From Gammaproteobacteria bacterium (GTDB lineage: Bacteria; Pseudomonadota; Gammaproteobacteria; Steroidobacterales; Woeseiaceae), in NCBI GenBank assembly GCA_024640305.1, contig JAHEFG010000043.1:1-64000 (forward strand): a stretch of 64,000 nt of DNA, in the 5' to 3' direction. Position numbers and translations under genes: made by a program. Shown piece after piece: positions 48,552-57,375 of the stretch (positions are counted from its first letter, which is position 1; each line of letters begins with the position of its first letter). The notes under the pieces are model-generated. The model was not told the DNA's origin and did no database searches. It worked only from the letters and a program-made list of their open reading frames with translations.

Positions 48552-49304
48552 ATGATCGACGGATCGTCTTTCATCAAGACGGGGCCGGTCACTGCGTTGC
48601 CGATGTTTGAAGCTGAGGCGGACGGCCTGGCAGAGCTCAGAAAAACAGGCGCCATTCGAGTACCGGAGGTCATCAGCTGTGGTGTGTCTGAGGGCAAAAG
48701 CTATATAGCGCTCGAACGGCTGTCGTTGCAGCGACCCGATGTACGGATTGAGCAACGCTTCGGCGAGCAGCTCGCAAGCCTGCATCGCCATACTGCCGAG
48801 CGGTTTGGCTGGTTGCGCGACAACACGATTGGACTGACACCGCAGCTCAACTCGCGGTCAGACGACTGGCTAATGTTTTTTCGAGAGCGCCGACTTCAAT
48901 ACCAGCTCGACCTTGCTGTCGAGAACGGCTTTTCTGACGACCTGGCCGAACCAGGATCGCGTATTGCCGAACGCCTGGCGGAGTACTTTGTTGGCTACGA
49001 GCCGGTCGCATCACTTCTGCACGGTGATCTGTGGGGAGGCAACTGGGGCTGCGCAGACGGTGAGCCGGTGACATTCGATCCGGCTGTTTACTACGGTGAC
49101 CGCGAAACTGATATCGCGATGACAAAATTATTTGGCGGGTTCGGGCCTGCGTTCTATGCAGCGTACGAAGCAAGCTGGCCGCTCGAGGCGGGACACGAGC
49201 AAAGACTCAAGCTATACCAGCTCTACCATGTACTGAATCACCTGAACATCTTCGGCCGATCCTACCTCGGCCAGGCGAAACAGCTAATCTCCGAGTTGCT
49301 TTAG
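48552..49304 (+). CDS. Fructosamine-kinase-like protein, N-terminally short
   Basis: The 250-residue protein aligns with the FN3K/YniA family (about 286 residues) from the ATP-binding Lys onward: Phe-Ile-Lys9, Phe-Glu-Ala-Glu-Ala, the catalytic His-Gly-Asp-Leu-Trp-Gly-Gly-Asn and Phe-Asp-Pro-Ala-x-Tyr-Tyr-Gly-Asp-Arg-Glu. The first 35 or so residues, which form the glycine-rich loop, are missing: the upstream bases encode the end of the 5' nuclease in another frame. Family members phosphorylate ketoamines to repair glycated proteins. With the N-terminus gone the activity is uncertain. It is last in the HNH/nuclease cluster. Confidence 0.82.
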   Translation: MIDGSSFIKTGPVTALPMFEAEADGLAELRKTGAIRVPEVISCGVSEGKSYIALERLSLQRPDVRIEQRFGEQLASLHRHTAERFGWLRDNTIGLTPQLNSRSDDWLMFFRERRLQYQLDLAVENGFSDDLAEPGSRIAERLAEYFVGYEPVASLLHGDLWGGNWGCADGEPVTFDPAVYYGDRETDIAMTKLFGGFGPAFYAAYEASWPLEAGHEQRLKLYQLYHVLNHLNIFGRSYLGQAKQLISELL

Positions 49305-49344
49305 CACACGGCCGTGCGCCGTACCGGGCAGCAGGCCAGGTCGG

Positions 49345-50112
49345 CTAAGTCGGAAACTCGCTCAGGTCGCCGGACTCGTCGACTTCGTAGGTTTCGCCGA
49401 GAAAGTCCTCGTCGAACATGTACAACATCGTGCCTTCCGGAGCCTTTAGCGCAACAAACGCGCCCTCGAACCCCGGAAAGGTCTCGTTTACAAAACCGTG
49501 CCTCTCGATAAGCTGCGCAAGTGCATCCTTGTCGTGACACTTGAAGCACAGCGACGGGCCACTTAGAGCGATGCTCTCCGACAGCCCGACCGGAACGCTG
49601 CCAGCATCAAAACGCATGTGTACCGTCGGTTCCTCGCGCATGCGCAATAGCGATGGTGCGACCGACGCCCAGAGTCTTGCCGAGTGAACAGGTTCACGAA
49701 CCGGTAGCGACAACTCAAAAAAACTGCCACAGGCGGAGTCGTTTTCAAATTCGTTGCCACGGGAGAATGTTCTTGCTTCGACCATTGTTAGCTGATGTCC
49801 GTCCATGTCGGCAAAACCAAGCCGATTGAATTCGTCTTCATTCAGGCGCATTACGTTGAAGTTGAAACCATGGTCGGACATTATGCGCGCTCGCTTTGCG
49901 AGATCCGCCTGTACAAATGTTACCGCCGGTGCGTGAAAGTCTCTGTCGTGCAAGCCGATGCTGAGAACGCCATCGCTGACTACTGCATATTTGTGTGGCC
50001 AGACATCTCCAATTTCGAGCTCTGCAAAACCAAGCAATTTATAAAAGCCCAGTGACTCGATGATGTCGGGTGTTTTCACACTGAACTCGAGGAATCGACC
50101 GAGGCTGCTCAT
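49345..50112 (-). CDS. VOC-superfamily (glyoxalase-like) protein
   Basis: The 255-residue protein shows two tandem glyoxalase/VOC half-domains (about 5-115 and 125-235), each with a beta-alpha-beta-beta-beta pattern and Gly-Phe-Tyr or Gly-Phe-Val-Asn turns; an acidic Met-Leu-Tyr-Met-Phe-Asp-Glu-Asp segment ends the second. Two possible metal ligands are Glu and His, but the site is not clear. Family members include glyoxalases, dioxygenases and resistance proteins; the substrate cannot be told. It starts inside the hemH stop by a four-base overlap and converges on the kinase-like gene. Confidence 0.78.
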   Translation of the reverse strand: MSSLGRFLEFSVKTPDIIESLGFYKLLGFAELEIGDVWPHKYAVVSDGVLSIGLHDRDFHAPAVTFVQADLAKRARIMSDHGFNFNVMRLNEDEFNRLGFADMDGHQLTMVEARTFSRGNEFENDSACGSFFELSLPVREPVHSARLWASVAPSLLRMREEPTVHMRFDAGSVPVGLSESIALSGPSLCFKCHDKDALAQLIERHGFVNETFPGFEGAFVALKAPEGTMLYMFDEDFLGETYEVDESGDLSEFPT

Positions 50113-51221
50113 TGCGAAGCTCCTGAGGCCAGCGCACGACTTCGCGACCTGCCTCGTTCATGCGCATCGTCACTTGCGCTCCAGTCTGTTGACGACTCCG
50201 GCCAGCCACCGATGTGTTTCTCGATAAGGCGCACAAGAAACTCGACATGATCATCGCGCGCGTTGAGCGCCGGGATGTAGTTCAAAGTGTCGCCGCCCGC
50301 TGCCTTGAAGAAGCCGGAGTTCTGCATTGCGATTTCTTCCAGCGTCTCGAGACAGTCTGCCGCGAAACCGGGGCAAACAACATCCAGCCGTCGGACGCCG
50401 TCTTCCGCAAGCTTGATAACGCTTTCATCGGTGTAGGGTCGTAACCACTCGGCGCGGCCGACACGAGATTGAAATGTAATAATCCATTCATCTTCCCCGA
50501 GATCCAGCGACTCTGCGATCAGACGAGCTGTCTTCTGGCACTGACAGTGATATGGATCGCCGCTTTCCAGCGTGGCCCTGGGTACGCCGTGAAACGAAAA
50601 AAGAAGTTTTTCGCCGCGGCCATTTTGTTCCCAGTAATCACGAATGTTCTGCGCCTGTGCGGCAATATAGCCGCGCGCGTCATGATAGTGGTTGATGAAG
50701 CGGAACTCCGGCACCCAGCGGCGCCGACTCAAGGCGGTGGTTACCGCTTCGAATACAGAAGCGGTTGTCGTGCCGGAATATTGCGGATAAAGCGGCAGGC
50801 AGATGATGCGACGCGAGCCGTTTGCGTACAGTCGATTCAGTGCGGAATCAATTGAAGGCTCGCCATAAGACATGCCCAGTTCAACATTGACCTGTGCAGA
50901 ATAGCGAGACTCGAGAATTTGTCCGATGGACCTCGTTATGTCCTGTGAATGAACCATCAACGGCGAGCCATCGTCGGTCCAGACCTTTTGATAGGCCTCG
51001 GCAGAGCGAGCGGGCCTAAAGCGCAAAATGTAGCCATGCAGAATGAGCCACCACAATGGTCGGGGTACCTCGATGACGCGCGGATCCCAGAGGAACTGCT
51101 TCAGGTAACGACGTACCGCTGCGGGCGTTGGTTCATCAGGGGTGCCCAAATTGACGAGCAGAACCCCCAGTGATTCTGGCAGCCCGTGTTCGTGCTTTGC
51201 AGAGGTTTGAAATGTCGGCAT
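50109..51221 (-). CDS. hemH: Ferrochelatase
   Basis: ATG 51221 gives 370 residues; the frame also has a start at 51254 without better signals. It inserts iron into protoporphyrin IX to form heme. The N-terminal Val-Asn-Leu-Gly-Thr-Pro, Pro-Leu-Tyr-Pro-Gln-Tyr-Ser, and the catalytic Phe-Ser-Phe-His-Gly-Val-Pro are standard; Thr-Phe-Gln-Ser-Arg-Val-Gly and Pro-Gly-Phe-Ala-Ala-Asp-Cys-Leu-Glu-Thr-Leu-Glu-Glu follow. The last 30 residues are a Ser/Arg-rich tail without a recognised role. It is divergent from a short hypothetical gene. Confidence 0.96.
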   Translation of the reverse strand: MPTFQTSAKHEHGLPESLGVLLVNLGTPDEPTPAAVRRYLKQFLWDPRVIEVPRPLWWLILHGYILRFRPARSAEAYQKVWTDDGSPLMVHSQDITRSIGQILESRYSAQVNVELGMSYGEPSIDSALNRLYANGSRRIICLPLYPQYSGTTTASVFEAVTTALSRRRWVPEFRFINHYHDARGYIAAQAQNIRDYWEQNGRGEKLLFSFHGVPRATLESGDPYHCQCQKTARLIAESLDLGEDEWIITFQSRVGRAEWLRPYTDESVIKLAEDGVRRLDVVCPGFAADCLETLEEIAMQNSGFFKAAGGDTLNYIPALNARDDHVEFLVRLIEKHIGGWPESSTDWSASDDAHERGRSRSRALASGASQ

Positions 51222-51333
51222 AGGTCCGGTTACCGATATGATTCCGCGCAACACTAAACCAAAGGCGGCCCCTGTTCCAGCGACTACCGCTATAATTCAG
51301 GGCTCTGACACTAGTTTGGAATGCGGTGAGCCA

Positions 51334-51777
51334 ATGATATCAAGCCCTCAGGAAGAACAATCGGCGCCGGCGCTGTGGACACTCATCCGTGACATAGGCG
51401 TGCTGCAGGTCAAACTGATTATCGACGGTCTTCGCGACCTGGTGCTGGTTCCTGCATCCCTGGTGGCTGGTATTGTCAGTATCGCAAAAACGAAAGACGG
51501 AACACCCGGGCCGGAATTCTACAGGCTGGTTAGCCTCGGCAAACAGAGCGAGCATTGGATAAATCTGTTTGGCGCCGTCGATAACGCACCGCCGGAAGTT
51601 GTGGCGACGACGACCTTCGGTGATGGCGACATCGATGAGCTGGTCTCGCGCGTCGAAATTTTTGTGGTGGACGAATACAAGCGCGGGGGTGTCACCGCTC
51701 AGGCCAAAGCGCGTATCGACAAGGCCCTTGCAGCGATGCAGCGAGCTTCCAAGGGCGGCGGTTCGGCGCCGGACTAG
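51334..51777 (+). CDS. Conserved hypothetical protein with hydrophobic segment
   Basis: ATG 51334 has GGTGAG five bases upstream, giving 147 residues; earlier in-frame starts overlap the hemH start region and are less likely. Residues about 17-55 are hydrophobic and helical with a short Asp-Leu-Val-Leu-Val-Pro segment. The C-terminal half has Asp-Ile-Asp-Glu-Leu-Val and a charged helix. It carries no named domain. Its stop lies six bases from the convergent thiolase gene. I cannot suggest a function. Confidence 0.6.
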   Translation: MISSPQEEQSAPALWTLIRDIGVLQVKLIIDGLRDLVLVPASLVAGIVSIAKTKDGTPGPEFYRLVSLGKQSEHWINLFGAVDNAPPEVVATTTFGDGDIDELVSRVEIFVVDEYKRGGVTAQAKARIDKALAAMQRASKGGGSAPD

Positions 51778-51783
51778 CCCTGC

Positions 51784-53070
51784 CTAGGCGGCTTCCATTA
51801 TCGCAGCAACGCCCATTCCACCGGCGGTGCAGACAGAAATCAATCCGCGGCCAGAGCCTTTTTCAGAAAGCAGCTTCGCCATCGTCCCGACGATGCGCGC
51901 ACCGGTCGCAGCGAACGGATGCCCCATCGCAATGCTGCCGCCCTTAACGTTGACTTTTGCCAGGTCAACCGGACCCATAGCCGTATTGCGACCGAGCCGC
52001 TCACGGCAGAACTTCTCAGACTGCCAGGCCTTCATCGTTGCAATAGTTTGTGCTGCGAATGCTTCATGGATTTCGTAGAAGTCGAAGTCCTGCAGGTTCA
52101 ACTTGGCGGCCTTGAGCATTTCGGAGACCGCATACGCAGGAGCCATCAACAATCCTTCGTCGTTAACAAAGTTAATGGCGGCTGTTTGCGTGAAGGTCAG
52201 GTAGGCAGCAATTGGCAGGTTCTTAAGTCGTGCCCAGTCTTCGGAGGCCAGCAGCACAGCGGCGGCGCCGTCAGTCAAAGGCGTACTGTTGCCAGCCGTC
52301 ATTGTGCCTTCCTCGCTCTTGTCAAAAACGGGCTTTAGCGATGACAGTTTTTCGAAGGTCGTATCACGACGAATGTTGTTGTCTTCTTCACAGTCCATGT
52401 ATGGCACAACAAGGTCTTCGTACCAACCGGCATCGAAAGCGGCAGCTGCTTTCATGTGGCTGGCAAGCGCCAGTTGGTCCTGGTGTTCGCGAGGGATGTC
52501 CCATTCTTTGGCCGTGAGCTCCGTGCTCTGCCCCATCGAAAGTCCGGTGCGGGGTTCGTTGACGCCGGGAAACTCGGGTTTGAAGTGCGCGGGGCGCAGG
52601 CGAAACCACGGCAATATGCGTTGCGGCAAAGACCGCGCACGATACACGTCCATCATGATGGAGCGGTAAGAGTCCGGGTAGACTATCGGCGCGTCGCTGA
52701 TTGAATCTGTACCGCCGGCGATGCCTGATTCGATTTGCCCCAGCGCGATTTTGTTACCGATTAGCGCACAGGCCTCAAGGCTCGTGCCGCAAGCTCGCTG
52801 CAGATCTATGCCCGGCGTGCGTGGTGACAGACCACATTCGATGACAGACTCTCGCGCCAGGTTGAAGTCTCGTGAATGCTTGACGACTGCACCGAGCGCC
52901 ACGTCCCCAAGCGTTTGTCCCTTGAGGTCGAACTTATTTACGAGACCAGCAAGAGCTGCCGTCATAAGGTCCTGGTTCGAGCTATCGCGATAAATCGAGT
53001 GCGATCGGCAAAACGGAATTCTTGAACCGCCAATTACGGCAACTCGTGTGGATTTACCATCATGCAGCAT
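51784..53070 (-). CDS. Acetyl-CoA C-acyltransferase (FadI-like thiolase)
   Basis: ATG 53070 has GGAGA five bases upstream and gives 428 residues; the longer frame to 53193 has no start signal. The nucleophile Cys94 is in Gln-Arg-Ala-Cys-Gly-Thr-Ser, His in Gly-His-Pro-Phe-Ala-Ala-Thr-Gly, and Cys414 in Cys-Thr-Ala-Gly-Gly-Met-Gly; Glu-Ile-His-Glu-Ala-Phe-Ala is present. The length and the Asp-Met-Met-Asp-like insertions resemble FadI, the thiolase of the FadIJ complex, but no FadJ gene is next to it. It may act in fatty-acid breakdown or another acyl-CoA route. It is divergent from the MATE gene. Confidence 0.88.
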   Translation of the reverse strand: MLHDGKSTRVAVIGGSRIPFCRSHSIYRDSSNQDLMTAALAGLVNKFDLKGQTLGDVALGAVVKHSRDFNLARESVIECGLSPRTPGIDLQRACGTSLEACALIGNKIALGQIESGIAGGTDSISDAPIVYPDSYRSIMMDVYRARSLPQRILPWFRLRPAHFKPEFPGVNEPRTGLSMGQSTELTAKEWDIPREHQDQLALASHMKAAAAFDAGWYEDLVVPYMDCEEDNNIRRDTTFEKLSSLKPVFDKSEEGTMTAGNSTPLTDGAAAVLLASEDWARLKNLPIAAYLTFTQTAAINFVNDEGLLMAPAYAVSEMLKAAKLNLQDFDFYEIHEAFAAQTIATMKAWQSEKFCRERLGRNTAMGPVDLAKVNVKGGSIAMGHPFAATGARIVGTMAKLLSEKGSGRGLISVCTAGGMGVAAIMEAA

Positions 53071-53218
53071 TATTGTCTCCGTGTGGACGCCTGACCCTTG
53101 ATGTTCGCCGGCGATTTTACACCAACTGGATGCCGAAGCCGTATAAAACCCAATTGGCGCTGCCCGGAGGCGCAAAAAAGCGCCGGAACACAAAAAGCAG
53201 GAGAGGTGCCGGCCGCGA

Positions 53219-54589
53219 ATGAGTTACATTTGCGGCATGTGGAGATCTGAAAATTGGCGCGAAGAGCTACGCGGCCTGCTCGGCGTCGCGTGGCCACTAA
53301 TCGTCAATAATTTGTCGATCGCCGGTATTCACACCGCGGACGCGATGATGTCCGGGCGTCTTGGTGCTGAATCGTTGGCAGCGGTTGCCGTTGGTGGCAG
53401 TGTCTGGTTCTTCGGTTTTGCGTTTGCGATGGGCACGTTAATGGCGATTTCACCGATTGCGGCCAGGCACTACGGTGCGGGGAATCCGGAGCTGATCGGT
53501 CGTTATACTCGCCACGGTATCTACCTCGCGATCTTCATGGCGTTGGTAGTTCTGTTTGTCGGCAGTCGTTTGGTGGGGCCTGCCCTTACGCTGGTGGGAA
53601 TTGATCCAGAATTTCGTGAACTGACGACCGAATATGTTCAGGCTCTGATTCTCGGTGCACCAGCGATTTTCATTTTTCTCGCATTACGGTTCACGAATGA
53701 GGGCATCGGCGCGACGAAACCGATCATGTATGCGTCGGTTCTTTCGCTCGTCGCCAACATCTTTCTGAACTACGTCCTCATGTTTGGTCACTTCGGTGCG
53801 CCAGCTTTGGGCGTAGTCGGTTGCGGCTATGCGAGCGCCATCACGATGTGGTTGATTATGATCGTGCTTGTCGTTTACATGATGAAGAGCCCGGCTTACC
53901 GGCCATTAAAGATATTCACACGTATCGGTCACTTACACCCCGAGGTATTTAAAGAGATATTGATGCTCGGGATACCTATTGCCATCACCATTACGGCCGA
54001 AGCCGGATTATTCAATGCTGTTTCTGTATTGATGGGTACGCGCGGTGCGTCGATTGCCGCCGCGCACCAGGTTGCAATCAACTTTGCGATGACGGCATTC
54101 ATGATCCCACTCGCCCTGAGTTCGGCGATTACAATCCGCGTAGGTCACGCGCTTGGGGCCGGCAATTCCCAGGCAGCGCGCTTCAGTGGTGCATTTGGCA
54201 TTCTCGTCTGTGCTGCTTTCATGAGTATCTCAGCGACGGCCATGCTGCTTTTTCGTGATGCCGTCGTTGGTCTTTATACGAACGATCCATCCGTTACGAG
54301 TATCGCGATCACATTGCTGCTTGCTGCCGCCGTATTCCAGATCGCAGATGGTGTGCAAATTGGTTCGGCTGGCGCGTTGCGTGGTTACAAGGACACGCGC
54401 TTCCCGATGGCCATCAACATTTTCGCCTACTGGGTGCTCGCTTTTCCGCTCGCCTACCTGGCGGCCGTCACTTATAAAGTGGCACCCGTATATACCTGGG
54501 GCGCCTTCATTGTTGGCCTGTCTGTTGCCGCCGCGCTGTTGACGTGGCGCTTTGCACGCCTGTCCCGGGCCGAGCTCAACCTGGCTTGA
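53219..54589 (+). CDS. MATE-family efflux transporter
   Basis: The 456-residue protein has twelve hydrophobic helices in two homologous halves. The first loop holds Asp-Ala-Met-Met-Ser-Gly-Arg-Leu-Gly; the NorM-type Asn-Glu-Gly-Ile-Gly-Ala and the second-half Gln-Ile-Gly-Ser-Ala-Gly-Ala-Leu-Arg-Gly-Tyr-Lys-Asp-Thr signature are clear. MATE pumps export cationic drugs or metabolites in exchange for sodium or protons; the substrate is unknown. The stop overlaps the 3' end of the convergent flavin oxidase gene by 14 bases. Start ATG 53219 has AGGAGAGG 13 bases upstream, a little far. Confidence 0.92.
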   Translation: MSYICGMWRSENWREELRGLLGVAWPLIVNNLSIAGIHTADAMMSGRLGAESLAAVAVGGSVWFFGFAFAMGTLMAISPIAARHYGAGNPELIGRYTRHGIYLAIFMALVVLFVGSRLVGPALTLVGIDPEFRELTTEYVQALILGAPAIFIFLALRFTNEGIGATKPIMYASVLSLVANIFLNYVLMFGHFGAPALGVVGCGYASAITMWLIMIVLVVYMMKSPAYRPLKIFTRIGHLHPEVFKEILMLGIPIAITITAEAGLFNAVSVLMGTRGASIAAAHQVAINFAMTAFMIPLALSSAITIRVGHALGAGNSQAARFSGAFGILVCAAFMSISATAMLLFRDAVVGLYTNDPSVTSIAITLLLAAAVFQIADGVQIGSAGALRGYKDTRFPMAINIFAYWVLAFPLAYLAAVTYKVAPVYTWGAFIVGLSVAAALLTWRFARLSRAELNLA

Positions 54590-56045
54590 TGTTCGCGTTG
54601 AGACGGAACAGATTCTCCGGGTCGTACTTGTTTTTCAAGGCGACGAGTCTCGGATAGTTTTCGCCGTAGTTGCCCCAGGTCTTCTTCTCATCATCGTCGT
54701 TGAGGTTGGTATAGAAGCCAGCCATATGTGGCTCCATGGCCTTGTAGTATTCACGAACGGCTGCGATCTTGGTGTCGTTCTGCGCCGGATCTTCGCCGAA
54801 ATACATAATGCCGAAATTTAATGCTGCGTCGCGGTGTGAGTAAGCGGTGGCACTGGCGGCAACTTTTGAAGTGGCGCCGCCGAGATGCTGAAACCAGGAC
54901 CCCACGGTGCCCCGGCCGGCGAACTCCAGGATCACCTCGATAGCTTCAGGCGTGAGTTCATTCAGGAAGCTCGACTTGAGGTAGTACTGCTTGCCATGAC
55001 CGAGCAGGCCGTCAACAGCCGTTTGAATGTCGTGATACGGGAACGGCCCCAACGTTCCGCTGATAAGACCGGGGTGAGCCAGCATCGGCGCTAATGCTTT
55101 TTCGCCAGCGGCATGATCTCCGCACCAGACGACCTCGACCATAGCGACCGTCTCTCCGTCTTCACCCGGAACGAAGTTCGGTTCGATGTTAGCTTCGTCA
55201 GAAACCGTACTGTGTAACTCGGCGTAGAAATCGAGGAAATCCTTGTCGAACCTGTAGATCAAGGTGCCGCCGTAGACGATCGGGTTGAACGGGTGCAGGC
55301 GATAAACGAACTCCGTGGCGATGCCGAAATTGCCACCACCTCCCCTAAGCCCCCAAAACAGGTCGGCGTTCTCGTCCTCACTTGCACGGACAAGATCACC
55401 ATTAGCCGTGACGACCGTTGCTGCGAGCAGGTTGTCGATAGCGAGGCCCATCTTACGATCTGTGCGCCCGAATCCACCTCCCAGCGTAAACCCCCCGGCG
55501 CCGGTATGAGACACAATGCCAGTCGTGGTCATCATGTTGTGAGCGGACGCAGCTCCGTCGATATGGCCAAGTAAAGAGCCCCCGTCGGCCCGCAATGTCA
55601 GCGCGTCGGTGTCAACATCGACAGAGTGCATTTGCGACAAGTCGATCATGATGCCGCCGTCCGAAGTGGATTTGCCAGGCAGGCTGTGACCACCGCATTT
55701 CACGGAAACCAGCAGATCTCGCTCGCGGGCAAAATTTACGGCGTTGATGACGTCGTCGGTCGAAGTGCACTGGACGACCATCGCAGGCTGTTTCTGCTCG
55801 AACATGCCATTCCAAACCTGCTTGGCCGTGTCGTAGCCCTCATCGGACTGCAGGTAAAGCCGGCCGGTCAGGCTTTCAGCCAACTCGGAGACGGCGCCAG
55901 ATTCGATCGACAACTCGGCTCCGTCTGTCGATATCGCCGATATCAGGCTGCCGACATCCACTTGCTGTTCTTCGGCGCCGCAGCCCGGTAGTGTTGCCGC
56001 AACGGCCGCAGCCACAGTTGACTTGCAAAATGTGCGTCTGCGCAT
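54576..56045 (-). CDS. Exported FAD-linked oxidase (BBE-like), predicted Tat lipoprotein
   Basis: This 489-residue protein starts with Arg-Arg-Arg-Thr-Phe-Cys-Lys, a twin-arginine motif, and then Leu-Pro-Gly-Cys22, a lipobox, so it may be exported folded and lipidated. The FAD-binding domain (about 80-270) carries His120 (Cys-Gly-Gly-His-Ser), the usual covalent FAD site. The second, Cys, attachment site of BBE enzymes is replaced by Ser-His-Thr, so single attachment is expected. The C-terminal BBE segment with Tyr-Gly-Glu-Asn-Tyr...Lys-Tyr-Asp-Pro-Glu-Asn-Leu-Phe is intact. Relatives oxidise sugars, alcohols or plant alkaloids; the substrate here is unknown. AAGGGG precedes the ATG at six bases. 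Confidence 0.85.
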   Translation of the reverse strand: MRRRTFCKSTVAAAVAATLPGCGAEEQQVDVGSLISAISTDGAELSIESGAVSELAESLTGRLYLQSDEGYDTAKQVWNGMFEQKQPAMVVQCTSTDDVINAVNFARERDLLVSVKCGGHSLPGKSTSDGGIMIDLSQMHSVDVDTDALTLRADGGSLLGHIDGAASAHNMMTTTGIVSHTGAGGFTLGGGFGRTDRKMGLAIDNLLAATVVTANGDLVRASEDENADLFWGLRGGGGNFGIATEFVYRLHPFNPIVYGGTLIYRFDKDFLDFYAELHSTVSDEANIEPNFVPGEDGETVAMVEVVWCGDHAAGEKALAPMLAHPGLISGTLGPFPYHDIQTAVDGLLGHGKQYYLKSSFLNELTPEAIEVILEFAGRGTVGSWFQHLGGATSKVAASATAYSHRDAALNFGIMYFGEDPAQNDTKIAAVREYYKAMEPHMAGFYTNLNDDDEKKTWGNYGENYPRLVALKNKYDPENLFRLNANIKPG

Positions 56046-56084
56046 GAAATTCCCCTTGTCAGATTCTGGTTGTTTTTCTTAAGT

Positions 56085-56750
56085 CTAGTCGCCCTGACCG
56101 AAATCGGGGCTGTCACCGGCAAGATATTCGTCTTCCTCGGGTGTGTTTTCGCGACCGAGGAGTTTGTTACGGTGCGGGAAGCGGCCAAATTGCTCGACGA
56201 TGTCGTGATGCAACTCCGCAAACTGAGCAATGGTTTCGAAGGTTTCTCGATAAGTCGCCGAGACGGCTTCGGACAAGCGGCTGAATATTTGCACAGACTT
56301 CGTCTGCACCTTTAGCGATTCTGTATGTTGCAGCGGCATATAGAAAAATGCCCGCTGAATCGGCGTTAGTCCCTTGTCTTTTTTTTCCAGCGCGCCCTCA
56401 ACGCAAAGTTTCAGCGCGGCCTTGTCCATTGCGAACGCCTCCGCTGTGCCACGGTAAATGTTACGGCGGAACTGGTCGAGCAACAGGATGAGGGCCAGCC
56501 GTCCCTGCGCGTCGAGAGCCCAGTGATCGAGTTTGCCTTCGCTGGCTCTGTCGACGTCCGCAGAGAACATCTTTTTGCACTCGTGGTCGAAGACTTCGTC
56601 TTCGCCAAACCAGATGTCCATACGATGATCTATTTGCGGAGCCGAGAGCTCGTGCTCTTTGAACCAAAATGCAAGAATTGCGTCGATGCGCTGTTGGTCT
56701 TCATCGGTAATAGTCGCATTCATGCGCTCGCTGAGTAATTTTACCGACAT
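56085..56750 (-). CDS. DUF924 family protein
   Basis: From ATG 56750 the protein has 221 residues; ATG 56723 is another choice. It shows the DUF924 pattern: Phe-Trp-Phe near the N-terminus, Trp-Phe, then Leu-Leu-Leu-Asp-Gln-Phe-Arg-Arg-Asn-Ile-Tyr-Arg-Gly-Thr, Phe-Phe-Tyr-Met-Pro-Leu-Gln-His-Thr-Glu, and a C-terminal His-x-Phe-Gly-Arg-Phe-Pro-His-Arg-Asn. The protein is helical and its role is not established. It is followed by 39 bases and then the flavin oxidase gene, but their order (oxidase upstream) makes co-transcription plausible. Confidence 0.88.
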   Translation of the reverse strand: MSVKLLSERMNATITDEDQQRIDAILAFWFKEHELSAPQIDHRMDIWFGEDEVFDHECKKMFSADVDRASEGKLDHWALDAQGRLALILLLDQFRRNIYRGTAEAFAMDKAALKLCVEGALEKKDKGLTPIQRAFFYMPLQHTESLKVQTKSVQIFSRLSEAVSATYRETFETIAQFAELHHDIVEQFGRFPHRNKLLGRENTPEEDEYLAGDSPDFGQGD

Positions 56751-56886
56751 GGCAGTATTTCCATGGTTGGTGGTGACGTTGTGAGACCACACTTTGTAAC
56801 GCGGTGGCACTTACAAAATGCGACCCAGGTCACGAATTGGGCCGTCAGGGTCATTTATGGCCCCATATCTCCGTAAACTTTAGCAG

Positions 56887-57357
56887 ATGATGGCTGAATT
56901 CACCGCTCACCGGGTTCGAATCGTTGCCGCAGGGCTGGTTTTCCTGCTTACGTCAGGCTGTGGCGGGCCGGCAGAAGGCCCGGAGGAAGCGATCCGCGCG
57001 TGGGTAGAGGCCGGGCATGAGGCCGCCGAGGCCAAAGATCGCAGCGCATTGCTGGATATGATCTCACCGGCATACACGGACTCGCGGGGCAACAGCCGCA
57101 AAGACATCGGCAACATGATGCGTTTCTATTTTCTTCGTCAAGACAAAGTAGTATTGATTACTCATATTGATGAACTCGAAGTGATTGACGACTCGGCCGC
57201 CGAGCTCGTGCTGCAGGTCGGCATGGCCGGATCGAACAATAATGCTTTGGGTTTCAGTGCGGACGCTTACAGGTTTGAAATGGAACTTGTCCGCGATGGC
57301 GATGAGTGGTTGTTGATCGCTGCGCGCTGGGGTGGGCTGGGCAACGACGTGTACTAG
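56887..57357 (+). CDS. Small lipoprotein with NTF2-like body
   Basis: The 156-residue protein has a lipoprotein signal ending Leu-Thr-Ser-Gly-Cys25. The mature part begins with Pro-Glu-Glu-Ala-Ile-Arg-Ala-Trp-Val-Glu-Ala and then Ala-Lys-Asp-Arg-Ser-Ala-Leu-Leu-Asp-Met-Ile-Ser-Pro-x-Tyr, the start of an NTF2/SnoaL-type cone fold; the C-terminal strand pattern (Trp-Leu-Leu-Ile-Ala-Ala-Arg-Trp) fits. I recognise no catalytic residues. It lies 18 bases before the LEA-type lipoprotein gene, suggesting an envelope pair. Confidence 0.7.
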   Translation: MMAEFTAHRVRIVAAGLVFLLTSGCGGPAEGPEEAIRAWVEAGHEAAEAKDRSALLDMISPAYTDSRGNSRKDIGNMMRFYFLRQDKVVLITHIDELEVIDDSAAELVLQVGMAGSNNNALGFSADAYRFEMELVRDGDEWLLIAARWGGLGNDVY

Positions 57358-57375
57358 GCAAGGCGGGAGAAATCG

